NCBI GenBank assembly: GCA_950295325.1
Contig: OX485808.1
Location: 28,478,527 to 28,542,526, forward strand
DNA: 64,000 nucleotides
Direction of reading: 5' to 3'
Origin: Polytrichum commune
Lineage: Eukaryota; Streptophyta; Polytrichopsida; Polytrichales; Polytrichaceae
In this document: piece after piece, positions 44,655-56,339 of the stretch
Layout: each line of letters starts with the position of its first letter
How positions within the stretch are numbered: the first letter of the stretch is position 1
The notes under the pieces: model-generated
The model's database searches: none
Told to the model about the DNA's origin: nothing
The model's input: only the letters and a program-made list of their open reading frames with translations
Made by a program: the position numbers and the translations under genes

Positions 44655-45212
44655 AATCCTAGATTGCAATTATTGGTCAAGGCAGAATTAGAGAGGTTGT
44701 TGCAGGCTGGGTTTATAAAGCCGGTAGAGATTACGGATTGGGTTTCTCCTATGGTGTTAGTGAAAAAGAAAAATAGGAAGCTTAGAGTTTGTGTAGACTA
44801 TAGGAAGCTCAATGATTGTACGCAAAATGATCACTTTCCTTTGCCGTTCATTACCTTGTTGTTAGAGGAGGTAGGGGGTCATGAGAGGTACACATTCATG
44901 GATGGATACGCCGGCTACAACCAAGTAGCCATAGCACTAGCGGATTTGCACAAGACGGCATTTACAACACCTTGGGGGACTTTCATATGGGTGGTGATGC
45001 CATTTGGTTTATGCAACGCACCGGCAACGTTCCAACAACTAGTCATGTATATCTTCAGCGACTTGCTCTTCAAATCCATGACGGTTTATATTGATGATTT
45101 TAGTACCCAATCTAGTACTAAGGAGCATGTACATTGTGTAAGAGAGGCCTTAGTTAGGTGTAGGCAAATGCGGTTGGCATTAAACCCGGAGAAGACATTT
45201 CTAGGGGTATAA
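44652..45212 (+). pseudogene. gypsy reverse transcriptase
   Basis: RT palm and fingers: ELERLLQAGFIKPVEITDWV, LRVCVDYRKLND, PLPFI, YAGYNQVAI, TPWGTFIWVVMPFGLCNAPA and the active site VYIDDF (YxDD form YIDD). Ends at TAA 45210-45212, which fits CAA to TAA because the next frame continues directly (GVLLGYVVSENG). It would copy element RNA into DNA; it is non-functional now because of upstream and downstream breaks. Confidence 0.9.
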
Positions 45213-46748
45213 AGGGGAGTTTTGTTGGGTTATGTTGTGAGTGAAAATGGGAGAGAATCGGATCCCGACAAGATCGCGGTCATTGATGGGTTAGAAACTC
45301 CGAAAAATGCCAAGGGGATCTCGAAGTTGTTAGGTCATGTGGGGTGGTATAGGGAGTTGATTCCGGATTTTGCAAAGATAGCGGTCCCTATCATTCAATT
45401 GCTCAAGAAGGATGTTAGATTTGTTTGGACGGATGAGTGCCAAAAAACCTTTGTTGAGTTGAGGTCCAAATTGAGCACTTATCCCGTCTTAAGGCCCCCA
45501 GATTGGGAAAAGCCTTTTCATGTGTATTGTGATGCCAGCAATGTAGCGGTCGGTAGTGCCTTGTGTCAATCTACGGGAGAGAAGGGGAAGGATCTACCCG
45601 TAGCTTACGCTAGTAAGCAATTGACTTCCGCGGAGAGGAATTACTCCACTACGGAGAGAGAGTGTCTAGCCATGGTATTTTTGGTCAAGAAGTTTAGGCA
45701 CTATCTTATTTGTAATCCGGTAGTATTTTTTGTAGACCACATGGCCATTAAGTATTTGGTCAACAAGCCGGAGTTGAGTGGAAGGTTGGCTAGGTGGGTT
45801 TTGTTACTTGAAGAGTTTGATTACACGGTAGAATATAAACCGGGTCGCATGCATTTACAAGCCGACCACTTGTCTAGATTGTCGGAGGAGATGGGCACTA
45901 CGCCAATAGACGATAGCCTCATGGATGATAGATTGTTTGTAGTCACGTCCACACCGGATTGGTATGCCGGAATTGTAGAATTCTTGACCACTCAACAATT
46001 ACCATCCGAATGGACCAAAGAGGAGAAAAGAAAGGTTAGAGTCAATAGTAGGCACTTTGCCGTGATAGGCAATAGATTATTCAGGAGAGGAGCGGATACC
46101 ATCTTGAGAAGATGTGTATCGCAAGTAGAGGTTCCGGATATTCTAGAGGCATATCATGATAGTGCTTGTGGAGGGCATTTTTCTGGCCAACTTACCAGCC
46201 AGAAAATCCTTAGAGCGGATTACTTTTGGCCTACATTATTCCAGGATTCACACGACTATGTTAAAAGGTGTGATGCTTGCCAAAGGTACGCTAGAAATGA
46301 TCTTAGGATGGAGATGCCATTACACATTTCATTACCACTAGTTCCCTTTGAGAAATGGGGAATAGATTATGTAGGGGAGGTCCATCCCCACTCTTCGAGG
46401 GGGATGGCCTACATTGTTGTAGCTACCGAGTATTTGACTAAATGGGCGGAGGCTAAGGCGGTCAAAACCGACACGGCCGCACATGCCGCTACATTCATGT
46501 ACGAAAATATCATTACTAGGTTTGGGGTCCCAAAGATTCTAGTTAGTGATAGAGGAACTCATTTTCTTAATGACCTCATTTCCGAGATGACTCAAAGGTT
46601 TAAAATCGACCATAGGAAGACAACTCCCTATCACCCTCAAACTAATGGCCAAACCGAGCGAGTGAACGGAATTCTAGTCGGCATTTTACGCAAGACGGTC
46701 ATCGATTCAAAGAGAGATTGGGACGTAAAGCTAAACGCGGCTTTGTAG
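45213..46748 (+). pseudogene. gypsy RNase H and integrase
   Basis: Continues RT (LLGYVVSENGRESDPDKI). RNase H: FHVYCDASNVAVGSALCQ (first Asp), YSTTERECLAMVF (Glu), FFVDHMAIKYLV and LQADHLSRL. Integrase: HHCC finger (YHDSACGGHFSG...KRCDACQR), then the DDE core KWGIDYVGEV, ILVSDRGTHFLND and YHPQTNGQTERVNGIL with all three acidic residues present. It ends at TAG 46746-46748 in LNAAL-stop-AYRT, where related elements have Trp (TGG to TAG). Confidence 0.9.
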
Positions 46749-47207
46749 GCTTATCGGACAATTTACAAGGTGACAACACAAGCAACTCCGTTTTCTTTGG
46801 TGTACGGTATTGAGGCTACACTTCTTATTGAATTTGAGGTAGAGTCATTAAGGGTTGCAATAGGGACACGCCTCAACGACAATGAGTCTTTGAGAAATAG
46901 GCTAGAGAATCTAGAGGAGTTGGATGAGAAGAGGCGGAGGGCCGCTCAACACATGGAGGCAATCCAAAGACGAAGGAAGGTTATTTTTGACAAGCGTCAC
47001 AAGAAGAGAGCATTAGAGAGAGGAATGTTGGTTATGCTCCAAGACGGGAAGAAAAAGGATTTTCCGGGGAAGTTTGATACGGTTTGGTTAGGTCCTTACA
47101 TTGTGGCGAATACATGGTCTAATAACTCGGTGCAATTGGAGACACTCAACGGACAAAGCTTCCCGACGCGAACGGCCGGAAGTAGGTGCAAGCAATTCCA
47201 CACATGA
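46749..47207 (+). pseudogene. gypsy integrase C-terminal region
   Basis: In-frame continuation after the TAG: AYRT, TQATPFSLVYGIEATLLIEF, a helical segment rich in R/E (LENLEELDEKRRRAAQHM) and the C-terminal binding-type segment ending FPGKFDTVWLGPYIVA. No chromodomain is seen. Stop at 47205-47207. Confidence 0.8.
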
Positions 47208-47266
47208 AAACGACTTGACTTCAAGCAAGACATTCTAAGAGTCGGTCCCAGATGGTCGCCAATAAT

Positions 47267-47831
47267 GTGAGCCCAAAATTGATGCCCACATTGGTTGTTA
47301 ACACTTGTAAAACATTACAAGTGGTGTTTTGGTGATTTATGATTATTCACAAAAATATAAAAAGAGTGAAGCTTGAAGAAAGCTTAGTTTGAAGCATTAG
47401 GCTTTTGTGGAGTGGATTTAAGTAGGAGAAGGACAAACCTTGGTAAAGTGTGGTAGGTAGAAAGCCAAGGTTAGTTAAATGTTTGAATTAGGATCCTTGT
47501 TGATCATTTGAGGGAGGAAGGCTTAGGAGATAGGATAAGAGCCTACAAAGTAGGAGGAGATCTTGAGGGCTTATCGTGAGCCTTGAGGGTGCTCATCCCC
47601 TCAAACTCACTATATAATCCCTCATTCTTTCCTCATTCATCATCTCTTTCCTTCGTGCTCCTTGGCACTCCACGTGTTATAAGTGTGGGTGCGTGGGAAG
47701 CAAAATAGGAGCACGTGTGTGTGCATTACCTATCCATGGATACCAAGAACTCATTTTTTGGACTTCATATGAATTTTTGAGAGCCAAAAAACCGAGACTA
47801 TGTCCAAACTTCCAAACTTCCAAACTTCGAG
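47267..47831 (+). repeat. Possible 3' LTR of the plus-strand gypsy element
   Basis: Starts TGTGAGCCCAAAATTG some 60 nt after the pol stop. Contains a TATA-like box (ACTATATAATCC, about 47609-47620) and pyrimidine-rich transcript-start-like text. No second copy or CA end can be shown because the next repeat begins at 47832, so this is tentative. Confidence 0.4.
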
Positions 47832-47998
47832 ATTAAGGAGTGTAAGAAGACATAGTATAGACTTGGCTAAGTTGCGTATATTCCAACGATAGATTGGAAT
47901 CATACATTGTGTTACAAAGAAAGAAATCTCTACATGTCATTATAAACTTCTCCATTCGGGCTAGGACGAAATTGAAGGGTTGAGGCTTTTTGGTGACA
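47832..47998 (-). repeat. 167-bp inverted repeat, left copy
   Basis: Outer end ATTAAGGAGTGTAAGAAGAC, inner end TTTTTGGTGACA. The reverse complement matches 56173-56339 over its whole 167 bp with about ten differences. Confidence 0.9.
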
Positions 47999-48037
47999 GC
48001 GGGCTTGACCAAAACCCTCGACCCCTTGACATACAAT

Positions 48038-48122
48038 GTTTGGGTCGACCGACCCAAACCCCAACCCCATCTTGGCCGGCTGGAGGTTGACCATGAGAAG
48101 GTTTGGATCGGTCGACCCAAAC
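48038..48122. repeat. Two family-C palindromes
   Basis: 48038-48059: arms GTTTGGGTCG and CGACCCAAAC, centre AC. 48101-48122: arms GTTTGGATCG and CGACCCAAAC, centre GT. They lie 40 nt inside the inverted repeat, in the leader of the transposase gene. Confidence 0.9.
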
Positions 48123-48311
48123 CCCCTCCCAAAATGTTTTTTGGAACTTGCGCAAAATATTAGGAATTCACATTGTAGTTGTGTTGCAAATGTCTTTATC
48201 CTCGGTGTCCCCATTTATCATGATGTCTTGCATTTTTCGATATTTGATTCTTTCGAACCCTTACATGGTGTGCATGTTTGTTGAGGTTTCATGTGCATGT
48301 GTGTAGGCGAA

Positions 48312-51300
48312 ATGGAGGGAGCTAGTGGAAGAGGGGATTCCTTCTCTGAAGACATGGGCAACTCCCATTCTTCGTCTGGGAATGACCTAGACATTGTCGG
48401 GGAGGATAGTTTTGGTGACAGTACAGATGAAGGTTATTTGGGGAGTCCTTCGCCATCTGCCCCTTCTTGCCCCACTGTGGAATGTGTTGGGCTTTCACGA
48501 GCTTCATGGGTGAATTTGGATGGGGTACTTGTTAATGACAGTGGAGTTGCTGTGGCGGAGGGTATATGTCGTAACACACATCTACAAGATTGCATTGATG
48601 AAAACCCCCTTGGCACCGAGGACGTTGGAGTTGTTATATTGGAATCACTCGTACATTCCGAAGTTAATCCAACTCATAGGTTCTCGTTGCGAAGGTGGCC
48701 GTTGAGGAATGTGACAATTGATGGGGTTAATTTGTATGAGCATGAGCGACGACACATCCAAATCCAACAGGAGCTCCAAGCAAACATTCGGCCACGCAAA
48801 GGCCTACGGAAGTACGAAACATTGGCACGTCCTACTCCGTCTGCAAATGAGTGTAAACGTCAAAGGTTGCTCTGTGAGGAGTCTATTAGAGAAGTTGCCA
48901 CAAAGGATTGTTGTGTACATCGTTGTTGCCAATTGTTCCCAAGGGATAAATTGAAGGCCATCCGCGAGGAAATGTGGCTTGGAGATTTCCGTCTAAGATC
49001 CACCAAAAAACTTGATGTCCATAGGGCGATACATGTGAACGGAGCGGGTCGAAAGGTCATCACCCTTGAGAGCATAGACGTGTGTTGTACGGCATGGTAC
49101 ACCATTCACGGTGTGTCGAAAGCGGAATTTTATAGACAAGCCGCGTATGCCAAGGAAGGACGCGGGTCCTGTCACCATGGGAATACGGGCTTAAAGAAAC
49201 CAAGGGAAGCAACGAGACAAGCAATAGCCACTCTGGCAACCATCATTGTCCCCCTTGCCGATGCAATGCCGCACAAAACACGCACACTCTCAACCGGTGA
49301 AAAGGTTGTGGAGAAGGTTCTTCCTACAGGCACGAAATGGAAAGACATATTGTTGGACGTAAACGCAGTTGGCGAGAAGGCTGGGTTGGACCCTATTTCG
49401 TTGTCGAAACTGAGTGCAATAAAAAAATCTCACTTTAGCGAATACATCACAAAAAGACGAGGCGACAAATTTGCCCGTTGTTCCAAATGCGAGAAGTTGA
49501 AACGCCTTCGAGATGCACACACGATGGGGACAGAGTCCTATGCCGCACATCAAATGAACTATTTCAAGCATGTGAACATGCAAGAGGCACACCGTAATGA
49601 TTACTACACAAATAGAGCTTTGTCCATCTCTAGGCCTTTGGAGGTCCTTACAATCATCCATGACAAAATGGACCATGCCAAAACAGCCTCACCATGTTTT
49701 GCAAATCGAATCAAAGCCACGGACGGCCTTTTTAAGCTTCCTGTATCGGTTACAGGTGATTTCAATAACAATTGCATTGCATTACCTAAACACAAATTTG
49801 TGCTTTTAGGTTTGTACTTGGGGCCATAGATGTACACCATGTGAATTTTTTGGTGTTATAGTTGAATATTAAACCATTGGGTTGGCTTTGCAGGGATGAT
49901 TGCACATGGACACGGTGATGTCAAGTATGCTCATTATGCTCTTGATTTGTATCCGGCGGATTCAAACCACACGATAGGGTCATTTGCAAAGCTTTTACGT
50001 GATTTGGAGAAACCGCCGTCCTATTCATCAAGATTGTTATTTGAAAACTCGGGATCAACACCTCTATATGAAGCGGTCTTGGATGGAAGAGATGTATGCG
50101 TGCACTCATTGCCGGAGCCACCAAGTGAAGATGTGATAGCCAAGAATTTGCCCCCAACTCTGCGTGTCCAATTGGACAATTGTGCGAAGGACAATAAAAG
50201 TAGATATGTTTTTGCATATTGGTCGTTGTTGGTTGCGAAAGGCATTTTCAAGGAGGTTTTTGTGTCCTTTCTATTGGTAGGCCACACACACGACGATATC
50301 GATGCATCTTTTGGGCGTTGGAGCATGAAGTTGCGCGAGGAGGATTTTCCAACAATCCCATTGTTGATGAAGTCGTACATGGATTTGGAGAACATTCCCG
50401 TCATCCCCCATATGATCGAGGAGGTTCCCGACTTCAAGGTATTTATAGAACCGTATATTCGAAGCGGAGCTCACCGATTGATCGGACATACGAAGGCACA
50501 ACAATTTCGGTTCTACGTGCGTGACGATGGTGTCCCCGCCATGCAATACAAGTTGTTGTGCACGTCACAAGACTGGAGCCCGCCGGAGGGTCTCCTTGTA
50601 TGGCGTGTTGATGGGGAGGGAAGGATGATGTTGCCTGACGGAGAGCCTAAGCCTTGCAAACCAGTACCCATGAAGAATTTGGAGGACATTTGTAAAGGCA
50701 TATCAGGCTTCATACAATATTGGGAGAGTTTGAGGGTAACGGATGTTGGTGGATCGTGTTGGCTTCGTTACGGAAGTTGGATACAATATTGGACACGTGT
50801 TCGTGGCGCTTTGGCAAACCTTCATCAAGATACACCCCTTACTTTAAGGCATGGGTTTTGGCCACAAACACGTGTCAATGTACAAGCTTCGGAGGCTAGT
50901 CTTTTGGGAAATGGAGAGGTTCGAGAGGAGTTTGATGTGGATGACCATTACGTGGGGCCTGCTAGTAGTCATCCGCCACCATCTTTCCGCATTGCAATGG
51001 ATTGTCATGAAGGTTATATGCTCATTTTGCGTCCTGGAGATGAGACATATGCAAAGCCAGTGTGGGTGGCAAGAGCTTTGTCCAATCCAAATTTTGTAAC
51101 TTCCAGCCCTCATTTTCGACAAATACAAGTAGAGTACTACCGACCGACAGCACGGAATGAAGATGTTGTTCGGCATTATACAGGCTGGGATACAAACCAA
51201 CACTTTCGGTGGAAGGTGGATTCTGAGCATGGTCCATCTTGGGTAGATACAGATTCCATATTCATAGCATGGAAACCACGGAAAAATCATAGTGGATCAG

Positions 51301-51380
51301 TGTCCATCCCTCAAAAGTACATAACTTTTGCAAAAGACAACCTTGCTCGGATCGTAGAAGAAGCAACCCACGTTGAATGA
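48312..51380 (+). CDS. DUF7869-type DDE transposase-like protein, two exons, apparently intact
   Basis: Exon 1 48312-49755, intron 49756-49893 (GTGATT...TTTGCAG), exon 2 49894-51380; about 976 residues with no premature stop. ATG 48312 is chosen (MEGASGRGDSFSED); an in-frame ATG at 48291 is possible. An acidic N-terminus precedes FSLRRWPLRNVTIDGVNLYE. A Cys/His cluster follows (TKDCCVHRCCQLFPRDKLKA), then VHGNTG-like text HHGNTGLKKPRE and a CX2C pair (CSKCEKLKRLRD). The putative catalytic sites are HDKMDHAKTA (Asp), VQLDNCAKDNKSRY (Asp) and LVGHTHDDIDASFGRW (Asp/Glu), the hallmark words of DUF7869. I infer an RNase H-fold transposase; the family is poorly characterised. The C-terminus holds PKPVWVARALSNPNF. 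Flanked by 167-bp inverted repeats; a second, broken copy lies at 55214. Confidence 0.72.
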
Positions 51381-52217
51381 GAAGTTGGTAGGATTGTGTT
51401 AGCATGATTATAGTGTAAACAGTAATTCGATGAATATATATTACTCATATGTGTGCTCCTCAAACTTGGGGCAAAGTTTGGGTAGAACTTGCGAATGCTA
51501 TATTGTTTGGGGTTGGATGAATATCCATTTACTATATTTCAATACAATTGTGAAGTTCATTTTTTTATTAAGTTTGGGACTAAATTTTCCATTGAAGAAA
51601 TATGCATTTATTGCATGCACTTTGTATGTTGCAATGTCTATATTTTATTGACCATGCTAATAATAGAAATCATTTTATATGTTTCTTGGGTGAAACTAGT
51701 TTGGAGTGCTCTATCCAAAGTGTTTTTGTTGATGAAGTTGGTGTTGAGTGCTCTACCATATGTGCTTATGTCCACACATAATAGATTTGGGATATTAGAA
51801 CATATAATATATTTGAGATTGTTCGCAATATAGTCTCGGAACACGGAATGTTGTTTGATCCATATATTAATTTGAGACTATAGAAAGTCTCAATTTAACG
51901 AATATAGTGTTCCTTCATATCATTATAAACTTGAGGTCACATCAAAGGATAACAAGTCCCGGCTAAATCTTGTACTTGCCTCTAAGGGGTATATTTTACC
52001 CAGCCAAATAAAGATTAAAAAAATGAAAGGTAAGGTTGCGCATATAGGGTAATTAGGATTGCCATTGACAATTTGATAAATCTTTGTTCTATGTCACCTA
52101 CTTTTTCACCACTTACTGTCTTGAAGTATAATTTGTGAACAGAAATTTGCTTGACTTTTGAAATGTTTATGGTTTTATTTTAGAGAATATTGGGCCTTGA
52201 CATGAGTGGGGAGTCGT

Positions 52218-52660
52218 TTATAGGGTTTAGGGTTTAGGGTTTAGGGTATCCCCCTTGTGTCACCGACTTAATATTGCTTGCCTTATTACTATTTGGATAC
52301 CCTACCCTCCCTTTCTGTCCATTATATTTTATGGGTTAATAGTGTTACGTAGAACAACAATTGGTATAATTGTTTGCTTGCTTGTTTTGAATTACTTTCC
52401 ATTTAAGCCTTGACCTGTATCAGGAGTTGTTAAGTTAACCATGCTTGCACCCCTATGTCCACATGCTTGTTTAGGGTTGGGTGGTTATAGGGTTTAGGGT
52501 TCAGGGTACTACGTATGAACGTATGTGAGTATCCCCCTTGCGTCACCAACTTAATATTGCTTGCCTAATTACTGGGTGGATACCCTACCCTCCCTTTCTC
52601 TCCATTATGTTTTTTTGGGCTAATAATGTTACTTGGAGCAACAATTGGTATTGTTTGAGT
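52218..52660. repeat. Two-copy direct duplication, about 280 bp apart
   Basis: Copies at about 52218-52376 and 52489-52660 share the TTTAGGG start, ACTTAATATTGCTTGCC, GGATACCCTACCCTCCC and CAACAATTGGTAT. The second copy has an extra segment ACTACGTATGAACGTATG. Confidence 0.85.
52221..52246. repeat. Interstitial telomere-type repeat
   Basis: Nearly four units of TTTAGGG. A single degenerate pair recurs near 52482-52502. Plant-type telomere unit, interstitial. Confidence 0.9.
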
Positions 52661-54288
52661 ATTAATTAATGTAGGTAATGTACATGAGGTACTAAAAAAT
52701 GTTTTTCCTCACGTATAGTACATGAAGAAGGCTAGTATAATTAGTTTTTTTGAAGTAAATGTTGATGTACGGAAGGGGCCTCTAAGGTTTAGAGGGAAAA
52801 TTGACAATTATATTGAATTTAATGCAACCCATGTTACCTAGGACAATAGGTGTGCTACTATCATGACCTTACGGTAATCAAAGTTTGTGTATCAGATATC
52901 AATACAATTATGTATAGGTGTGTATAGGTGGGTACATTAAACATGTTGGATGGTAAGGCAGTGGCCAATGTAATTATAATATTAAATGCAAGACGAGAGG
53001 AGATAGCATGATATTATGGTCAATACCATTACATTCTATGCAAAACAATAAAGTAGTTGCTAATTTAATCTTGATTACATGTATTTTTATACTCCATGTA
53101 CTATTGTTGTTGTGGTGGTTGATTTCACGGGTAGGTCACTCTAAGGCATTTTTGTGCACCACGTGCGGCTGGGGGTTTTTTGTTTTGGGGCTATTTACCT
53201 TCAAGGGCTGAATTAAAGCCTCCCTATAATTACTTAAATTTCAAAAATGGCCCATTTGTTTGCACCCTTCCATTACTTATATTGTCCAAGTCACTGTAAT
53301 TTTTTGTACTCTATATTCCTTTTAAGTAATAAAAGCTAATCTACTTCCTAATGCATTGACGAGTGTTAAGGGAAACCATGGAAACAAAGAAGGGTGCAAA
53401 CAGTAATATCATTGCAAACAAAGTTATGAAGAAAACACATAGGAGACTATAGCAAACATACTAAACATACCTTCTAGGATCCTTATTTTCAGCCCCTATA
53501 TTAATTTTACAAAAAAATAATGGCCCACATTTTATGTCCATCTAACTTACTTATAATGGGATTGTCTACATTTAATGGCCCCTTCATTATTTGGAATTCC
53601 TTTATAATTTTTATTTCAAATGATTTTAATCCTCTCTATATTATGCCGCACGTCGTTTTTAAAATGCACTAAGTGACCTACCCGTGGTTGATTTTTCACA
53701 AGATTCTATAATTTTTTGTCTACGTTTTTTAAAATGTACTCTTCATATTATGTACTCCAATATTATAAACCACCCCTCAACAATGTTTATTGCACATATA
53801 ATATTAGCCAATTTACTTTGTTGTATACCACAAATACATAGATGCCTTTTTCTTTGTCATTATGTGGACTCATGGTCTATGCATGTTGTCCACATGAATA
53901 CACATTCCATTGTAAGGCTGGCACACGGAATGTAGTAATGTTAGGTTTGTATTTATAGGACATAGTTGGTGGCTGGTATCCTATGTTGGAAAACGGATCC
54001 AAGGGAAAGCGATCAGTACTTAAGGGGACACCCCCCACCGTCGGGACTCTTTTTGCATCTCAGCTGTGGGTTGCGCTCTTGTAGTGTGCTCCTGCTACAG
54101 ATTTTGTGCAAGTAAAGATCCTATTGCAATGGACCTATTATACCCTAAACCCCAAGTCCTGAGCCCATTAGGGTAGACAATTTGTATTTGGGTTGCACTC
54201 TCCTTGTAGTGTGCCGATTTTTTTAAAATTTCGGACAGTTATCCTTTCTGGTGCAATGATCCTACTTTCACGCCGCAAATCACGGAGT

Positions 54289-55070
54289 TTTACGGACGCG
54301 CGTCCGTAAACCTTAAACATATTGGCTCATTGAACCTTTATTTGTTTGAGCCAATACTCATGTACGTTGAGGTTTATGGATGCGTGTCACAACGACAATA
54401 TATTACCATGGAAGTTTACGGACGCGCGTCCGTAAACCGTAAACCCCTTGGCACGTTGGACATTGTATTTAGGCTAGTAATGATGTCCACAGAGGTGTAT
54501 TCCTTCGAGCACTATCTTTATGCTAGGAATGAGGTCCACAGAGGTTTACGGACGTGCGTCCGTGAACCTGGAAACCTTTGTTACCATAATGTTGACCATG
54601 TGCCATGTAGACTGAGTCTGCACTGAGACTGTACGGTCATGAAGGGTTGGGAGCTCGCATCCCTTAGCCTACATCACCCTATGTCATAGTATAATATTTT
54701 GACATTGATTAAACATTTTAGGAAGCGCGTATGGCCATATTCAATCCTCTTCAAATGTCATGAGTCGTCAGGGCTGTGTATACATGGCCGTGTTTGGAGG
54801 ACGTCTTGCTTCCTTGAACCTCTGTCTAGGACTACATTGATGTTTGTCATACGGATGTTTACGGACGCGCGTCCGTATACCTATGTTGTGGTTGAGCATG
54901 ATACTGAACTCTGTGCACGAGCCGATTAACGGATGCGCGTCCATAAACCAGTGATGTTTTTGTTGCCTCCACCTTTCCGCTCCTATGAACACATAAATGT
55001 ATCCGTATGCGCGTGTGCTTGCGTTGCTGATGTTGTTACATGGAGGTATACGGACGCACGTTCGTATACC
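54289..55070. repeat. Array of six family-B palindromes
   Basis: Copies at 54289-54310 and 54415-54436 (both perfect; arms TTTACGGACG and CGTCCGTAAA, centre CG), 54545-54566 (centre TG), 54858-54879 (centre CG), 54926-54947 (centre CG, arms mutated) and 55045-55070 (extended arms, core GTATACGGACG / CGTTCGTATAC, centre CA). A worn seventh copy is near 54372. They are irregularly spaced in the leader of the second DUF7869-type copy. Confidence 0.9.
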
Positions 55071-55213
55071 AATACTAGCTTTGTTTCCAAGCCATGAAAG
55101 CCACTAGTGTTCACATTGTATTTCATTGACAATAATAAGCGTTAGGGCTATCCATGACATTTAATGAATGGGATATTTTGACACACTCTTCATTGGGCTT
55201 TCTTGTAGTGGCC

Positions 55214-56172
55214 ATGGATTCCAACGTCGGTGATAGTGGGGTTGATTTTTCTTCGGAAGCGTCAAGCTATGCTAGCGAGTTTGAAGTTGTCGTGGAACAA
55301 GATACTACAATTGGTGTCGCCAATGTAGAGGATGAATTCCTTCCACCATGTGAGGGTTATTCGCGGGAGTAGTGGATTGATCTTGATGTCGTCCTACTCA
55401 ATGGATGTGGCGTCCCCGTGGCTGATGGTGTTTGTCGGAACTCGAATCCTACGGATTGTATTGATGCAAATCCCCTTGGGGAAGAAGATGTGGGGGTGTG
55501 CATTTTGAATTCCTTACATCCGTTGGAAGTGCCTACTGGTTGGAGATTCTCTCTTCGTCGATGGCTGTTGCGTAGTGTTCTTCATGATGGTGTTAGCTTG
55601 TGGAATCATTCCCGCCGTTTTAATCAAATGCAATCGGCTTTGTTCGCCACAATGCGCCCTAGAATAGGTCGGCGTAAATATGATTCCGTTCGTTTGCCTC
55701 GTGAACCCACGCAACGTCGTCGAGATCAAACATTGGGAGACGCATCTATTAGGTCCGTAGCAACAAAGAATTGTTGTGCAAAGAGATGTTGCCAACTATT
55801 TCCCCGTGACAAAATCAAATCTTTGAGACAAGAGATGTGGCTCATGGACTTTCGTATGCGATATGCAAAGAAACTTGAAGTCCATCGCAACATGCACCTT
55901 GATGCCGAAGGTCGTAAGGTTGTGACCATGGAGAATGTAGAGGTATGTTGCAAGGCATGGTACATTGTACATGCAGTTTCAAAGGCAGATTTTTATAGGT
56001 TCCGGAATTATTCGATGCAAGGACGCCGTTCTCGGTTCCATGGCAACTCTAGCACAAAGAAGCCTAGGGAGGTAACACTCCAAGCGGCTGCAACACTATC
56101 AACCATCATTATGCCATTGGCAGATGCGATGCCACACAAGATGCGGACTCTACCGTCGGGGGAAAAGGTTGT
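55214..56172 (+). pseudogene. Truncated second DUF7869-type copy
   Basis: ATG 55214 (MDSNVGDSGVDFSSEASS). The frame matches the N-terminal 40 percent of the 48312 gene: LDVVLLNGCGVPVADGVCRN, NPLGEEDVGVCILNSL, FSLRRWLLRSVLHDGVSLWN, VATKNCCAKRCCQLFPRDKI and PLADAMPHKMRTLPSGEKVV. One in-frame TAG at 55370-55372 aligns with a Ser codon of copy 1. At 56172 the homology stops abruptly where the right 167-bp inverted repeat begins; the entire catalytic half is missing. Protein identity to copy 1 is roughly half to two thirds by eye, so the two are not recent duplicates. Confidence 0.8.
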
Positions 56173-56339
56173 TGTCACCAAAAAGCCTCCACCCTTCAAT
56201 TTCGTCCTAGCCCGAATGGAGAAGTTTATAATGATATGTAGAGATTTCTCTCTTGGTAACACAATGTATGATTCCAATCTATCGTTGGAATATACTCAAC
56301 TTAGTCAAGTCTATACTATGTCTTCTTACACCCCTTAAT
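56173..56339 (+). repeat. 167-bp inverted repeat, right copy
   Basis: Begins TGTCACCAAAAAGCC and ends ACACCCCTTAAT. See the left copy at 47832. It is translated as the tail of the truncated ORF (stop 56336-56338) only by accident. Confidence 0.9.

Larger units (their letters stand above)
41945..47831 (+). mobile_element. Ty3/gypsy retrotransposon, plus strand, decayed
   Basis: Order on the plus strand: gag zinc knuckles, retropepsin, linker, reverse transcriptase, RNase H, integrase, possible 3' LTR. Pol order RT-RH-IN is that of Ty3/gypsy (Metaviridae). The 5' LTR and most of gag are absent or inverted. A solo LTR of a different family (43023-43997) lies in the protease-RT linker, and several nonsense codons are present. 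Confidence 0.85.
51381..54288. other. AT-rich non-coding region
   Basis: No gene supported. It holds the telomere-like tract and duplication listed separately. From 52660 onward there is simple AT-rich DNA with GTAC/TACAT phrases. Near 54060 and 54190 the phrase GGGTTGC.CTC..TTGTAGTGTGC occurs twice. Confidence 0.5.

Noticed and set aside
47832-47998. The 167-bp repeat as a short LTR
   Set aside because: The two copies are inverted relative to each other, and only one end has a TG/CA form.
52221-52246. A true chromosome end
   Set aside because: Fewer than four units, with ordinary element sequence on both sides.
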